DNA of 64,000 bases from Chroogloeocystis siderophila 5.2 s.c.1 (GCF_001904655.1 NZ_MRCC01000002.1:303759-367758), one strand, 5' to 3'. Shown: positions 18,810 through 28,414, counted from the stretch's first letter. The notes: a model not told the origin generated them from the letters alone. A program made the numbers and translations.

Positions 18810-19367
18810 TCAATTCGTAAATAAAACTTGTACTGAGCCTACTGCAAATTGAATTAAAGGCCACCCGATTAAGCAAATGACCGCCGCCCAGACATTGCTA
18901 ATATCTAACCCCTGGCGGACTGCAACAATAACAGCAAGTAAACTCCAAACTGCGAGGACTAGCTGAATAGGAATTCCTAGCAGCGGAATTAACGTTAAAA
19001 AGTTGAATACTTGAGGCGCGTAAGCAAAACCAATCGGAACGAGTAATTCTTGAAACGAAACATGACGTGGTTTGAAGCGATCGCCAATTTTCCAAATCGT
19101 AAATGTCCAGAAATAGTAACCTAATATTACACTAATAACATTAAGTATTAATGCAAAGATAAATGTAGTAATACCGACACGATTAATTAATAAAATAAAG
19201 GCATTACCTAAAGCGTTAGAGATGGCTGCTGCAATAACAATCGATTGAGCAACGCGGCGCGTTCGGCGTGTATTAGGAGCATCTTCATAGAAGTGAGCAT
19301 CTAAAGTCAAAGCTTCCCGCAAAGTTGTTCTAAACTTCCATTGGTCATTCCTGGCACTCACCTTCAA
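18810..19367 (-). CDS. Yip1 domain membrane protein
   Basis: 185 aa with a soluble N-terminus (about 1-40) and four to five predicted membrane helices. Pattern WKIGDRFKPRHVSFQELLVPIGFAYAPQVFNFLTLIPLLG matches the bacterial Yip1 family. It converges on the preceding hydrolase with 17 bp between stops. The function in bacteria is poorly defined, and no partner is obvious. Confidence 0.78.
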   Translation of the reverse strand: MKVSARNDQWKFRTTLREALTLDAHFYEDAPNTRRTRRVAQSIVIAAAISNALGNAFILLINRVGITTFIFALILNVISVILGYYFWTFTIWKIGDRFKPRHVSFQELLVPIGFAYAPQVFNFLTLIPLLGIPIQLVLAVWSLLAVIVAVRQGLDISNVWAAVICLIGWPLIQFAVGSVQVLFTN

Positions 19368-19488
19368 TCTCGACTTTTGCTAGATAATTACGACTTTAGA
19401 ATAAGGTATTTTTATCTTATATCTAAGTATAAAAAGTGATAAAGCAGTTTTTGATTTTACATACTACAAAGCTACACATAGGATTAGC

Positions 19489-20484
19489 TTGATGAAACGG
19501 GTTTTCGATTGGCTGCATGGTACTACATTTAAGCTACTAAGTTTGGCTGTCGTCATATTTCTCGTTTGGGGAACGCTAGCACCACTAGAAACAATCATAT
19601 GGTGGCTATCACAGGATGAGGAGAGTATGAATCCTGATGCGAGTCAACCAGACGCAACTTCAGACGATGACTCTAGCACCAGTGAAGCATCGGTTAATTG
19701 CTACGTCGTTTTCCTCCCAGGAGTAGGAAGCTATGACGCGGATAACTTAACCGAGGAAGAATCAAATTTTGTAGATCGCGTGATTGAAACACATCCTTAC
19801 TGCGTATCAGTGCGAGATGTGTTTCCGTATTCTGCTGCGAATGAAGGATTAGTCGGAGAAAGGATTCTAGCACCTGTGTGGAATGTCATCAGACAATCTG
19901 ACGGCTTAGCGTATACCGTCATTAACATTCGTAATATTTGGCGAATGGCATTATCCGCAGACCCGCGCTATGGACCTGTGTATAACCGAGGAATTGCGAG
20001 TGCAATTATTGATCGCATGAATGCAGCGTCGCCGATGCCTCCTGCGAATCAAAGGATCAATGCGATTGTAATGAGTACCAGTGGTGGAGCACAAGTCGCG
20101 CTTGGGGCGGTTCCTTATCTTGACGATTGGTTAAATGCGCAAGTTTATGCAATTTCAATCGGTGGCGTCTTTTCTGGTCGGGATGGTTTTGAGCAAGCCG
20201 ATGGCGTGTATCACCTTTATGGTACTGAAGATTGGATTGATGATATCGGCTGGATTATATTTCCCTCGCGCTGGCGCTGGGTTTTTGGCTCTCCGTTTAA
20301 TCGCGCGCGCCGTCAAGGACGCTATCAAGCAATTGAAACAGGTCCTCACGAACATGATGGCGATCGCGGCTATTTTGGCGAAGAAACTGTCGATGATGGA
20401 ACTAAATATATCGATTTAACGCTGGAAAAGCTCAATGCATTGCCGATTTGGTCAGTCAATAATCATAGCACAAAGCAAGAGTAG
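19489..20484 (+). CDS. Membrane-anchored alpha/beta-hydrolase-like protein, paralogue 1
   Basis: 331 aa, uncharacterised. An N-terminal span (about 15-40: LLSLAVVIFLVWGTLAPLE) is followed by an acidic Ser/Asp linker (50-65), then a globular domain starting NCYVVFLPGVGSY. Conserved with its neighbour: VFPYSAANE, GERxLAPVW, GPVYNxGIA, STSGGAQVALGAxPYL, GTEDWID and GPHEHDG. STSGGAQ resembles a nucleophile elbow (Thr-Ser-Gly-Gly rather than Gly-x-Ser-x-Gly), and GPHEHDG could hold the catalytic His. A serine hydrolase facing the periplasm is inferred, not shown. RBS ATAGGA upstream. Confidence 0.8.
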   Translation: MMKRVFDWLHGTTFKLLSLAVVIFLVWGTLAPLETIIWWLSQDEESMNPDASQPDATSDDDSSTSEASVNCYVVFLPGVGSYDADNLTEEESNFVDRVIETHPYCVSVRDVFPYSAANEGLVGERILAPVWNVIRQSDGLAYTVINIRNIWRMALSADPRYGPVYNRGIASAIIDRMNAASPMPPANQRINAIVMSTSGGAQVALGAVPYLDDWLNAQVYAISIGGVFSGRDGFEQADGVYHLYGTEDWIDDIGWIIFPSRWRWVFGSPFNRARRQGRYQAIETGPHEHDGDRGYFGEETVDDGTKYIDLTLEKLNALPIWSVNNHSTKQE

Positions 20485-20751
20485 GCTAAAAAATCTGACC
20501 TTGAGTGCATGATGTATAAAAAATTTCAAAGTTTATGTAATGAGTGGTATCTGAAGCGGGCACACTATACATAGAGACTTGCAATCTTATTGTCAGGCTT
20601 TTTAACAAGCCACAGAGGAGCCATGGCAAAGTTGCAGGGGTAACCCCCGTTGTAGCAACTGGCGTGCGCAGAGGTAAAGAGTTAAAGAGGGATTCTTATG
20701 AAGTATTTGAGATTGGTATAGCAACTGCTGGCTAGATATAATTGATACGCA
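20485..20751. other. Spacer between the hydrolase-like paralogues
   Basis: 267 bp, no confident gene. It has a hairpin around 20630-20662 (AGTTGC, GGGG-TAA-CCCC, GCAACT). GTTGTAGCAACTGGCGTG recurs with one change near 43092. An open frame of 63 codons (20544-20735) crosses it but shows no recognised domain. Confidence 0.4.
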
Positions 20752-21765
20752 ATGTTGAAGTTAATTAATAATATTCTTGAGTGGCTGCGTGGTGGGGCTT
20801 TGAGGCTACTCATTTTAGCAGCAGTAATCCTTGCAATATGGGGAATCCTTTCGCCGATAGGAACTGTAGTATGGTGGCTAACGCAGTCGGAAACGTTGGG
20901 TTTAAAGCGACAATCGCTGCAACTTCCTAAAGGAAATAACTCAAATAGTGCAAATAAGCCAAGAAGTTTAAATTGTTATATCGTTTTTCTTACAGGGGTA
21001 GGCGATTTTTCCACAAACGAATTAACCGAGGGCGAAGAAGATTTTCTCAAAGGTTTAGCACAGACGCATCAAGATTGTGCCATTGTTAAAGATGTTTTTC
21101 CTTACTCCGCAGCCAACGAAAACTTGGGAGGAGAACGCTTATTAGCGCCTGTATGGCGCTTTGCTAACGAAGCCGAAGGCTGGCTTGGTATTGCTGATGT
21201 ATTAATTAAAATTCGCAATTTGTGGCGCTTTGCGATTTCTGCTGATGAGCGTTATGGTCCGGTTTATAACCAAGGAATCGCAGGTGCGATCGCTGAACAG
21301 ATGAATGCAGCTAGTCCCTTACTACTCGGTTCGCAGCGTCAACCGTTGGAAATTATTCTCATTGGTACTAGTGGCGGCGCACAAGTAGCGTTAGGGGCGA
21401 CTCCGTATCTCAATCAATGGCTGAATTCGAATATTACTGTGGTTTCTGTTGGCGGTGTGTTTAATGGTATTAATGGCTTTGAGCAAGCTGACCGTGTTTT
21501 CCACTTGCGTGGAACTCAAGATTGGATAGAAGGTATCGGCAGAATTATTTTTCCTTCGCGTTGGGTATTTACGATCGCTTCTCCTTTTAGCCGCGCCCGT
21601 CAAGAAGAACGTTATCAATCAGTTGTCAGTGGACCGCACGAACACGATGGTTCACAAGGTTATTTTGGTAGAGATCAACTCCCAGGAAGCAATACAACGT
21701 ATGTCGATTTAACGCTAAAAGCAATTAACCAATTACCCATTTGGCAGCGCCAGGAAAATAAATAA
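20752..21765 (+). CDS. Membrane-anchored alpha/beta-hydrolase-like protein, paralogue 2
   Basis: 337 aa with the same architecture as the gene upstream: span at about 15-40, a linker (basic and Asn/Ser-rich here, not acidic), then NCYIVFLTGVGDF and all the shared blocks, including GTSGGAQVALGATPYL, GTQDWIEG and GPHEHDGSQGYFG. Here the putative elbow reads GTSGG, closer to GxSxG. The two are clearly duplicates that have diverged over most of their length. Converges on the DUF2254 gene with 8 bp between stops. The function is unknown. Confidence 0.8.
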   Translation: MLKLINNILEWLRGGALRLLILAAVILAIWGILSPIGTVVWWLTQSETLGLKRQSLQLPKGNNSNSANKPRSLNCYIVFLTGVGDFSTNELTEGEEDFLKGLAQTHQDCAIVKDVFPYSAANENLGGERLLAPVWRFANEAEGWLGIADVLIKIRNLWRFAISADERYGPVYNQGIAGAIAEQMNAASPLLLGSQRQPLEIILIGTSGGAQVALGATPYLNQWLNSNITVVSVGGVFNGINGFEQADRVFHLRGTQDWIEGIGRIIFPSRWVFTIASPFSRARQEERYQSVVSGPHEHDGSQGYFGRDQLPGSNTTYVDLTLKAINQLPIWQRQENK

Positions 21766-21773
21766 TTAAGGAA

Positions 21774-23102
21774 TCATTGTGCCTTGAGCAGCTTGAGAAC
21801 TGCAAAATATCGCTCTTGAACATCTTTTTTGTCGAGTTCTTCAGATATTCCTTCGTGGCTACCGCGTTCGATCATTTGCGCGTGACGCAGCAGCGCTGCG
21901 CGTTGTTCTTTCGTGGTTGTGTATTGTGCAATCCGCGCAATCGCCTCCAATAATCGAATTGTTACAGCAACATCTGTTTGCCCAGCTTGCCTAATTTGAT
22001 TAAAGGCAGTATCAACGACACTAGCAAAAGTTGTCGGTTCAGCGATCACGCGCAGTTTTTTATTTTCATCGTAGCGATAGCGCGAGGGAATTTCTTTTTG
22101 CGCAAAGTGACACAGCGCCGCACTCAGTTGATCGATACAGCGATTCGCTGTAAATGGATCGTTAACTCCAGTTGAAAGCGCACGTACTGCAATTTCTACT
22201 AACTGATTAATCGAAAACTCTAAATCTTGTTGGGGACTACGCTGATTATCAATAATAAAAATGCCTTTGAGTTTTTTCGCTAGCTTTCTATTCATCTGCT
22301 GTCCGTGCCAAACTGAAACTAAATTGTTGCCTTGAACGACATAATCTCCAGGACGATAATTCAGTCGCACGATCACATCAAATTTTGCCGCAATTTCAAT
22401 TAATTCTTCGTTATCAATCGCTTGGATATAACCACTTTTATCCGATCTTATTGAGCTAGCTTCTTCCTCAAAGTTATCTGGAATATCTGTATTCTTAATT
22501 TCTTGTTTATCTTTTGCGGTACTGCGTCCGACTTTTTGCGGAAATAGGCGCTCAATTGTCTCACTTAACTTTGTACCGACGTTTGCTATGACCTGCTGTG
22601 CCTGAATTGATGTAGCAACGTGATGTAAAAAATAGATTAATACAGCAACACCAAAAATTGCAAGAACAATGCTAAAAGCTACTGAGAGGTGTGGAACAAA
22701 TTCATCATCGTCAATGCTGTTAACAGTACGTAAGATTAATAAACAGTAGACGAATGTAGAAATAAATGTTCCTAGAACAATTTGATTACCTGTATCGCGC
22801 ATGAAATTGCCAATTAGTCTAGGTCCAAACTGTCCAGAAGCGAGTTGTAGCGCGACAATCACAATGGAGAAGGCTGTAGTCGCAACCGAAACCATTGAAC
22901 CTGCAACTGTCGAAAGCACTTCTCTTGCGCCTTCAGGTCCGCGACTATAAGTTAATGGTAATCCTTGTAACCAGTCTTTATCTCCGTGGTCGAGGGACAG
23001 CATAATATATGCGAGGGCGATCGCACTGAGTACCATCAACAACGGAACAAACCAAAAACTGTTGTGCAGCGATTCCCAGATTTTACCTAGTTTAGTTTTC
23101 AT
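21774..23102 (-). CDS. DUF2254 membrane protein
   Basis: 442 aa from the ATG at 23102, which overlaps the 3' end of the MscS gene by 11 bp (ATGAAAACTAA); longer upstream frames would lie inside that gene. Four predicted membrane helices in the first ~210 residues: one at 12-35, then SMVSVATTAFSIVIVALQLASGQFGPR, a third, and a fourth ending LIYFLHHVATSIQ. A soluble C-terminal region follows. The family is annotated only as predicted membrane protein. Start overlap indicates translational coupling with the mechanosensitive channel. Confidence 0.85.
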   Translation of the reverse strand: MKTKLGKIWESLHNSFWFVPLLMVLSAIALAYIMLSLDHGDKDWLQGLPLTYSRGPEGAREVLSTVAGSMVSVATTAFSIVIVALQLASGQFGPRLIGNFMRDTGNQIVLGTFISTFVYCLLILRTVNSIDDDEFVPHLSVAFSIVLAIFGVAVLIYFLHHVATSIQAQQVIANVGTKLSETIERLFPQKVGRSTAKDKQEIKNTDIPDNFEEEASSIRSDKSGYIQAIDNEELIEIAAKFDVIVRLNYRPGDYVVQGNNLVSVWHGQQMNRKLAKKLKGIFIIDNQRSPQQDLEFSINQLVEIAVRALSTGVNDPFTANRCIDQLSAALCHFAQKEIPSRYRYDENKKLRVIAEPTTFASVVDTAFNQIRQAGQTDVAVTIRLLEAIARIAQYTTTKEQRAALLRHAQMIERGSHEGISEELDKKDVQERYFAVLKLLKAQ

Positions 23103-24120
23103 ACTTCCGATCCTGTGTCTTTGGAACACAATCACCATCATTTTCGCCATTTTGAGATTGCATTTCTGCCAATTTCCGAATCGAGTCGCTGATTCTACGT
23201 GGTTTGGGGGCTTTTTTGTTTCCAGCAGGCCATCCTTCGCGTTGTCGCGTGCGATCGCCGTCGGTTTCTTCGGTTTGGTCATGAAACAAAATTTGCTGCG
23301 TGGGAAATGGCATATCAATGCCATTATCGGTTAGTGTTTTCTTAATCGCGGTTAAGACTCCATCACGCATTTGCAGTGTTTCTAATCTTCTGGGTGGCTT
23401 TACCCACCAACGCGCGCGAATATTAACGGTACTTTCTGCCAAATCTACTACAAGGACATCAGGCGCTGGGTCGCGTAATACCCCATCGACGCTGTACATT
23501 GCTTCTAAAATCAGTTCCTTAGCACGGTCAATATCATCGCCGTAACCAATGCCGATATCGTATTGTAAGCGACGATTTTCAAAAGCTGTATTGACTGTTA
23601 CTGAATTTGTAAATAGTTCCGAGTTAGGAATTACTATGCGACGACCGTCATACGTTCTAATTGTCGTTGCCCGCGTTTCAATATTCTCGACAGTTCCCTC
23701 AAAGTCTTTAAATACAATTTGGTCATCAATGTGAAATGGCTCAGTCAATAAAATTAAAATTCCGGCAAGAAAGTTTTGTAGAATATCGCGAAACGCAAAA
23801 CCAATAGCCACACCGCTAATTCCGAGTAGTTGTACCAAATCTCCGGCGCGAAAAGTTGGAATGACGATTGACAACGCAACAAATAAACCAATTAATACAA
23901 CTGCACCTTGAGTCAAGCGCCCCAGCACCATCCCTAAATTCCGTGCTTGTCGGTGTCTTCGTGTTAGCTTTCTAACAAATAATTTGAAAGAGCGCGCTGC
24001 GAAAAAAAAGATGGCAAAGACAATCAATGCTACTACGACGTTGGGTAGCAAAACGATTGTGCTATTGACCATGCCTTGAATTCTTTGCCAAGCTTCTAAT
24101 GCTGCTGTTTCCAGGTTCAT
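23092..24120 (-). CDS. Small-conductance mechanosensitive channel (MscS family)
   Basis: 342 aa from ATG 24120 (MNLETAALEAW); a longer frame reaches 24216. Three N-terminal helices, with the pore-lining helix LLGISGVAIGFAFRDILQNFLAGILIL. The beta domain IDDQIVFKDFEGTVENIETRATTIRTYDGRRIVIPNSE, cut into family blocks, is the MscS hallmark. A charged C-terminal tail of about 60 residues is extra. Such channels gate on membrane tension during hypo-osmotic shock. First gene of the pair with DUF2254. Confidence 0.9.
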   Translation of the reverse strand: MNLETAALEAWQRIQGMVNSTIVLLPNVVVALIVFAIFFFAARSFKLFVRKLTRRHRQARNLGMVLGRLTQGAVVLIGLFVALSIVIPTFRAGDLVQLLGISGVAIGFAFRDILQNFLAGILILLTEPFHIDDQIVFKDFEGTVENIETRATTIRTYDGRRIVIPNSELFTNSVTVNTAFENRRLQYDIGIGYGDDIDRAKELILEAMYSVDGVLRDPAPDVLVVDLAESTVNIRARWWVKPPRRLETLQMRDGVLTAIKKTLTDNGIDMPFPTQQILFHDQTEETDGDRTRQREGWPAGNKKAPKPRRISDSIRKLAEMQSQNGENDGDCVPKTQDRKYEN

Positions 24121-24329
24121 GAACTTGTTAGTACCGAAAAATTGTGAGTTATGAATGCAATTTGCTGAAAATCCTTCATTAATGAATTTGCCTAAATTAA
24201 CTAGGCTCATCAGCATAGAGGATGACGTTTTTCTGCTACTCAGTGATAATACTTGGATGAGAAATTGCCGTGCAACATCCTAACTCATCTTTTGGTCTTA
24301 AGCTTTACGAGTAGTTCTAGGAGAGTAGT

Positions 24330-25346
24330 GTGCTGTTTGATATTCGCCGACGATTTAACTTGCTGCATAAGCGGAGAGTTGCACTGCACGATTTGCAGTC
24401 GATGCACGAGGGGCTATTAGAAGAATCAGCGCTAGAGCGGATTTATATTATCTTAATCGTTGGCTCTTGTGTTATTGCTACCTTTGGATTACTGTCTAAT
24501 AGCGCCGCCGTGATTATTGGCGCGATGATTGTGGCTCCTTTAATGTTACCGATTCGGGCAATGGCATTTGGTGCATTGGAGGGTAACTTCCGGTTATTTC
24601 GCACAGGCTTAAGTTCAATCATTGTGGGCACACTCCTCGCCATTGCGATCTCGTGGTTGATTGGAATGTCTGTTGGTTTAGCGGAATTTGGTAGTGAAAT
24701 TTTTTCGCGATCGCGTCCGACTTTGCTCGATCTAGGAATTGCGATCGCAGCAGGAGGAATAAGTGGTTTTGCCAAAGTTGAACCCAAGGTTTCGCCTACG
24801 TTAGCAGGAACTGCGATTTCTGTTGCTTTAATGCCACCGATTTGTGTTATTGGTTTAGGGCTTTCACAAGCAAATTGGTCTTTGAGTTTCGGCGCAACGA
24901 TCTTATATCTCACCAATTTGCTAGGAATTACGCTTTCTTGTATGCTGATTTTTCTAGTTACAGGCTATACTCCGCTCTATCGTGCTAAAAAAGCGCTGAT
25001 TTGGACCGTTGGACTAACGACAGTGCTACTTGTACCGCTAGGATTTAGCTTCTTTCGCTTAACTCAGCAAAATCGGCTCGAAGCTAGTTTGAGACGCGCG
25101 CTGCTAAACCGAACTGTCACCTTTCAAAGGTTAGTACTGATCGATAGTAATATTAACTGGTTGAGTGAGCCACCAGTAGTACGCTTAAATGTTCGTTCTA
25201 GAGGCCCTGTCACGCCAAGACAAGTTGAGCTTTTAGAAGAATTTTTAGCTAGAGAAACAGGACAACGCTTTACTTTGATTTTTGAAGTTGGTCAAATTGA
25301 AGAAGTAAGACGTGAAGGCGTCAACAGTTCTTCTTTTGATGAGTAA
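24330..25346 (+). CDS. DUF389 (TIGR00341-like) membrane protein
   Basis: 338 aa, GTG start with CTAGGAGA just upstream. Soluble N-terminus (1-35) then about six helices, with family blocks NSAAVIIGAMIVAPLMLPIRAMAFG, GISGFAKVEPKVSPTLAGTAISVALMPPICVIG and YLTNLLGITLSCMLIFL. C-terminal about 100 residues are soluble. The biochemical activity of DUF389 proteins is unknown. Next to the antiporter (18 bp) and likely cotranscribed with it. Confidence 0.85.
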   Translation: MLFDIRRRFNLLHKRRVALHDLQSMHEGLLEESALERIYIILIVGSCVIATFGLLSNSAAVIIGAMIVAPLMLPIRAMAFGALEGNFRLFRTGLSSIIVGTLLAIAISWLIGMSVGLAEFGSEIFSRSRPTLLDLGIAIAAGGISGFAKVEPKVSPTLAGTAISVALMPPICVIGLGLSQANWSLSFGATILYLTNLLGITLSCMLIFLVTGYTPLYRAKKALIWTVGLTTVLLVPLGFSFFRLTQQNRLEASLRRALLNRTVTFQRLVLIDSNINWLSEPPVVRLNVRSRGPVTPRQVELLEEFLARETGQRFTLIFEVGQIEEVRREGVNSSSFDE

Positions 25347-25364
25347 ACTTAAGTTTTAGCTAAC

Positions 25365-26936
25365 ATGACAACAGAAACACTAGCCGAAGTAGCGATTGAG
25401 CAAAATATTAAACAATTTCTTTTGGTATTGTCTGTTTCCTTGAGTATCGCCACATTACCGCAGTTTTTTAGCTGGTTTCGTCAAATTCCGTATACGCTGC
25501 TTTTAGTCATTGTTGGCTTGGGTTTGGCGTTTGTTGATGTGAGGCTCGTAAATCTTTCGCCACAACTGATTTTAACGATATTTTTACCCCCGCTTTTGTT
25601 TGAAGCCGCGTGGAATATGGAATGGGCAAAGCTCAAGCGCGACTTAGTACCAATTATGCTGTTTGCGATTGTAGGGGTTGTTATTTCGGTGATTGGTGTA
25701 GGTTTAGCACTCAATCAAACCGCCGGAGTAACAATCGGAATTGCTTTGCTCTTAGGTGCTTGTGTCGCTGCAACTGATCCGGTTTCTGTCATTGCATTAT
25801 TTCGCGAACTCGGTGTCGAAAAACGTTTGACAATTCTTATGGAAGGCGAAAGCTTATTCAATGATGGAATTGCTGTTGTCGCGTTTAGTTTTGTCGTCGG
25901 TTTTGCGCTAGGAACAGATACTTTAGAACTTCAAGAACTCATTGCACGGTTTTTTACGGTTGTTGGAATCGGAATTGGTTGTGGTTGTGTTGTCGGTTTT
26001 GGCATCTCTTATCTAACGCAGCGATTTGATTTACCTTTGGTCGAGCAATCACTTACTTTAGTCTCGGCGTATGGTACTTACATCATTACCGAAGATTTAG
26101 GCGGTTCAGGCGTTATTGGCGTTGTCACGACAGGTCTTGTTTTAGGAAACTTTGGCTCGCGAATTGGAATGCAGCCGAGTACGAGATTAGCCGTAACTCA
26201 GTTTTGGGACTTTCTGGCATTTTTTGTGAACTCAATTGTGTTTCTGCTAATTGGCGATCAAATTAAGTTTGAAGACTTGGGCGCTAATTTAGGGCTAATT
26301 GCAATTACGATCGCCGCAATGATCGTTACAAGAGCGATCGCAATCTTCGGTTTGGGTTGGTTGAGTAACATCTTGGTTAAATCAGAAATATCTTGGTCCG
26401 ATGAACTGATTTTATGGTGGGGAGGTTTGCGTGGTTCGGTGGCGATCGCGCTAGCGTTGAGTGTACCAGTCACGTTACCCGAACGCACAACGATTGTTTC
26501 TGTCGTATTCGGTGTTGTCCTCTTTACGCTTTTAGTCCAAGGATTAACGACTAAACCTTTGGTAACAAGGCTTGAACCGTTAGGCGATCAAACCATCCGT
26601 CAAGAGTATTTGGAAGCGCTCGCGCGGTGGACAGCCCTCAATCGCGTTCTACAACACCTATCGCAAGCAACGAGTCGCCCTGAAATCGATCCAGAATTTT
26701 ATCGTTACCAAGAAGCTTTAGTCGAAGGACAGCTTGACAATCTGCAACAAGACATCAACAAGCTACGCAACGAACATCCTCAGCTACGCGACTTTGCAGT
26801 AGAACAGTTACAAGCAGAACTCCTCGCGATCGAAGCAGATACGTATGCGGAGTTAGTGCGCGGCGGGCGCTTAAGCGACAAATTACCACCAATGCTTGAA
26901 GAAGTCTTTCAGCAGATGAATAAACAAAGTCCGTAA
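25365..26936 (+). CDS. CPA1 family Na+/H+ antiporter
   Basis: 523 aa, about 12 membrane helices over residues 15-410, then a cytosolic C-terminal helical domain of about 110 residues. Transport-site motif: ATDPVSV in helix 5, then GESLFNDGIAVV carrying the Asn-Asp pair typical of electroneutral CPA1 exchangers. The Arg-containing WWGGLRGSVAIALALSVP of helix 11 is also present. Predicted to export Na+ (or K+) for H+ across the plasma or thylakoid membrane. Coupled to the DUF389 gene before it. Confidence 0.9.
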   Translation: MTTETLAEVAIEQNIKQFLLVLSVSLSIATLPQFFSWFRQIPYTLLLVIVGLGLAFVDVRLVNLSPQLILTIFLPPLLFEAAWNMEWAKLKRDLVPIMLFAIVGVVISVIGVGLALNQTAGVTIGIALLLGACVAATDPVSVIALFRELGVEKRLTILMEGESLFNDGIAVVAFSFVVGFALGTDTLELQELIARFFTVVGIGIGCGCVVGFGISYLTQRFDLPLVEQSLTLVSAYGTYIITEDLGGSGVIGVVTTGLVLGNFGSRIGMQPSTRLAVTQFWDFLAFFVNSIVFLLIGDQIKFEDLGANLGLIAITIAAMIVTRAIAIFGLGWLSNILVKSEISWSDELILWWGGLRGSVAIALALSVPVTLPERTTIVSVVFGVVLFTLLVQGLTTKPLVTRLEPLGDQTIRQEYLEALARWTALNRVLQHLSQATSRPEIDPEFYRYQEALVEGQLDNLQQDINKLRNEHPQLRDFAVEQLQAELLAIEADTYAELVRGGRLSDKLPPMLEEVFQQMNKQSP

Positions 26937-26989
26937 TTCGGATAGTTTTCTGCAACGTGCAGCCTGAATAACAAATGAGGTGGCGACTG

Positions 26990-28276
26990 CTAATTTTGAG
27001 TTTCTGGTGCTTCCAAAACATTAATACTAACTAGTGGTATCACATTAAAGTTTTGGTTTTGTAATGCTGTTTGAACTGCTTGCGTGAGGCGATCACGAAT
27101 CTCTTCTGCGGATTCAGTTACCCCCGCAAGCCGCTGCACGTACATCACAATCAGCAGTGTATTTTGTTCAGGAATATTCGGCGTTGGAAACCGCACATTC
27201 GCCTCTACAAGTTCCACCAAGTCGCTATCTTCTACCACCTGCTGAATTGCTTGATTAGCACTTTGTTCGCGGCTACTACGTTGCAGATCGGGAGAAATGC
27301 TAAATTGCCAGATGAGTAACGCTAAAAGTGCCACAGAAGTTACGGCTAGTATCGCCGGAAACAGCGCTTTCTTACCCCGCTGATATCGCGCCCCTCTTGC
27401 TGTTAAACCATAACTCCGAAAGACCAGCGAAGCCGATAAGTTAATACCCACCAGTTGCAATAACAATAAAAATACGCCACTAACTGCTAAATCCCATCGC
27501 CCCATCACACCCGCCATGCCAATCAATCCCGCAGGTGGTGCGAGTGAAGCCGCCACAAGCATTCCCACTGCTGCACCAGAGACAAGGCTACTGCGTTCTG
27601 ATTGCACGAGGTTAATCGCCCCCGCCGCCCCAGCAACGAGCGGTAAAAGTACGGCAACCGCCGATATCTTACTCGTATCGCTCATCGTGCTCGTCACGAC
27701 TTCTTGCTGAAGCAGGAAACTGAGCGTCCCAGCGACAACAATTGTTACAGCGAGTGCAGCAAAGTAGCGTAATAAAGTGCGTTTGAGAAGATTCACATCA
27801 CCGCGCGCTGTTGCGATCGCCACATTCATCGCGGGACCTGCAAACGGCGCAATCAACATCGCCGCTACGAGTAAATAACTTGTATTTGTGTATAAACCAA
27901 TCCACACCACTACACCCGCTGCGGCAGCATATCCGAGAAAAGCTTTCCAAGAACCGACACTTTGCAAACCTGCCAAAAAGATTTCAATTGGGCTACGCGC
28001 CTTGACATCAGTCACCTGCTGCGGTGCTTGATCGGCAGGTGGATGCATCGCAATCACCCCACGCGGAATCAGCGTCACCTGTAAGTTTGGTAACGATTCC
28101 AAATCTCCTAAAAATTCTTCGACTTTCTGGTTAGAAATATGAACGATGACAAGATCAATCGGTTCGTTATTTCCTGTTGCTTCAACTCGTGCTGTATTTG
28201 TAGCATCATAAGCTTGAGCTATCGCTAAAACGTCCTTGCCATAACCATGTGGTACTTGAATTAAGAGTTGCCGCAT
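26990..28276 (-). CDS. DUF389 membrane protein, second type
   Basis: 428 aa. An N-terminal soluble domain (1-100: QLLIQVPHGYGKDVLAIAQAY) precedes six to seven helices from about 105, with AAMLIAPFAGPAMNVAIATARGD and SGAAVGMLVAASLAPPAGLIG as DUF389 blocks. A soluble C-terminal segment follows. It is a different subfamily from the DUF389 gene at 24.3 kb, so this locus has two forms flanking the antiporter. The function is unknown. Confidence 0.85.
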   Translation of the reverse strand: MRQLLIQVPHGYGKDVLAIAQAYDATNTARVEATGNNEPIDLVIVHISNQKVEEFLGDLESLPNLQVTLIPRGVIAMHPPADQAPQQVTDVKARSPIEIFLAGLQSVGSWKAFLGYAAAAGVVVWIGLYTNTSYLLVAAMLIAPFAGPAMNVAIATARGDVNLLKRTLLRYFAALAVTIVVAGTLSFLLQQEVVTSTMSDTSKISAVAVLLPLVAGAAGAINLVQSERSSLVSGAAVGMLVAASLAPPAGLIGMAGVMGRWDLAVSGVFLLLLQLVGINLSASLVFRSYGLTARGARYQRGKKALFPAILAVTSVALLALLIWQFSISPDLQRSSREQSANQAIQQVVEDSDLVELVEANVRFPTPNIPEQNTLLIVMYVQRLAGVTESAEEIRDRLTQAVQTALQNQNFNVIPLVSINVLEAPETQN

Positions 28277-28380
28277 GAATGTTGCCTACACCTTACTTTT
28301 ATGATGCGATAAACTGAAATAAGAAACGAGCCTCAGATGAGTTCGTTCTAAAAACTTCTTGGAAAATATCATTTCGCAGG

Positions 28381-28409
28381 AAGTGGGTTGTTACCCACTT
28401 TTTTATTTT
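28381..28409 (+). terminator. Intrinsic-terminator-like hairpin in the rimP leader
   Basis: AAGTGGG-ttgtta-CCCACTT, a perfect 7-bp stem followed by TTTTTATTTT, ending a few bases before the rimP ATG. The position suggests attenuation of the rimP-nusA-infB transcript, perhaps by NusA itself. That is inference. Confidence 0.7.
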
Positions 28410-28414
28410 GGAAA

